From Brevundimonas sp. UBA986 (GTDB lineage Bacteria; Pseudomonadota; Alphaproteobacteria; Caulobacterales; Caulobacteraceae): a stretch of DNA of 6,884 nucleotides. The translations under genes were made by a program, and so were the position numbers. The DNA is taken from assembly GCA_002292165.1 (NCBI GenBank), contig DBBK01000161.1, positions 19,672 to 26,555 on the forward strand. The letters are read 5' to 3'. The notes below the pieces were generated by a model. It worked only from the letters and a program-made list of their open reading frames with translations. It made no database searches and was not told the DNA's origin. Shown in pieces: positions 6,380-6,884 of the stretch. Within the stretch, counting starts at the first letter, position 1, and the number at the start of each line of letters is the position of its first letter.

Positions 6380-6884
6380 AGCTGAACAGGAAGTTCATCA
6401 CGTCGCCGTCCTTGACGACATAGGACTTGCCCTCGGCGCGCAGCTTGCCGGCCTCGCGCGCCCTGGCCTCGCCGCGCAGGGCGACGAAGTCCTCATAGGC
6501 GATGGTCTCGGCGCGGATAAAGCCCTTCTCGAAATCCGTATGGATGACGCCGGCGGCCTGGGGCGCGGTGTCGCCGATATGGATGGTCCAGGCGCGCGCC
6601 TCCTTGGGGCCCACGGTGAAGTAGGACTGCAGGCCCAGCAGGGCGTAGGCCTCGCGGATCAGTCGGTTCAGACCCGGCTCGGCCAGACCCAGACCTTCCA
6701 GGAATTCCGCCTGCTCCTCGGCGTCCAGCACGGCCAGCTCGGCGTCGATCTTGGCCGAGATGACCACTGACTTGGCGTTGTCGGCGGCGGCGCGGGCGGC
6801 GACCAGATCCGACAGCTCATTGCCCTTGTCGGCCGAGCCTTCATCGACGTTGGCGACATAGAGGGCGGGCAGGGCGGTCAGCAG
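6378..6884 (-). CDS. ychF: Redox-regulated ATPase YchF, C-terminal 168 residues (5' end outside the window)
   Basis: The frame is open to the right edge, so the N-terminal P-loop part of this roughly 365-residue family lies outside. The fragment begins LLTALPALYVANVDEG. The NVDE sequence fits the NxxE motif that replaces the NKxD motif of true GTPases and is tied to ATP preference in YchF/OLA1 proteins. Next come VVISAKIDAEL and the strongly conserved EPGLNRLIREAYALLGLQ. The C-terminal TGS-type domain covers about fragment residues 87-168, with YFTVGPKEARAWTI, APQAAGVIHTDFEKGFIRAE and a final YVVKDGDVMNFLFS. YchF is a universally conserved ribosome-associated P-loop ATPase of the Obg group, linked to translation and oxidative-stress responses. 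An internal GTG at 6767 is not the start. The gene lies 6 bases upstream of the exported two-module gene. Confidence 0.97.
   Translation of the reverse strand: MLTALPALYVANVDEGSADKGNELSDLVAARAAADNAKSVVISAKIDAELAVLDAEEQAEFLEGLGLAEPGLNRLIREAYALLGLQSYFTVGPKEARAWTIHIGDTAPQAAGVIHTDFEKGFIRAETIAYEDFVALRGEARAREAGKLRAEGKSYVVKDGDVMNFLFS

Overview
The window is GC-rich, and nearly every codon ends in G or C. This base composition leaves long open frames antisense to the real genes. Protein content points to an alphaproteobacterium, most likely a member of the Caulobacteraceae close to Brevundimonas or Caulobacter. The pointers are a DUF4166 protein, a TonB-dependent receptor paired with a DUF6607-type protein, and YchF. 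The genus is inferred from protein flavour, not from a database match. I see no mobile element, CRISPR array, tRNA or rRNA, and no gene-free stretch longer than about 120 bases.

Layout from left to right. (1) Positions 2-748, plus strand: the 3' part of a DUF4166 protein that enters from outside the window. (2) Positions 4068 down to 745, minus strand: a two-gene iron-acquisition-type unit. It has a 760-residue TonB-dependent outer-membrane receptor followed, after 48 bases, by a 330-residue Trp-rich exported protein that resembles the DUF6607 family. (3) Positions 4191-4706, plus strand: a small cysteine-containing lipoprotein, divergent from the receptor across a 122-base intergenic region. 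(4) Positions 6884 down to 4731, minus strand: the C-terminal part of the ATPase YchF, followed after 6 bases by an exported 546-residue protein of unknown function built from two copies of a WCGP-containing module.

The best material is regulatory. A Fur-like operator lies in front of the receptor (about 4104-4123). A near copy (14 of 15 bases identical, opposite orientation) lies in the short gap in front of the DUF6607-like gene (about 1755-1769). This suggests that both genes answer to iron and that the second gene may have its own promoter. The unit appears to end at a textbook intrinsic terminator (12-bp perfect stem, 6-base loop, T-rich tract) at 648-685. That terminator lies wholly inside the coding sequence of the convergent DUF4166 gene, so one stretch of DNA serves as protein code on one strand and as a transcription stop on the other.

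Proposed working picture: under iron limitation the receptor imports an iron- or haem-related ligand across the outer membrane, and the DUF6607-like protein assists in the periplasm. The divergent lipoprotein may be co-regulated through the shared intergenic region. The receptor has FRAP- and NPNL-like boxes, but no histidine between them, so haem should not be assumed to be its ligand.
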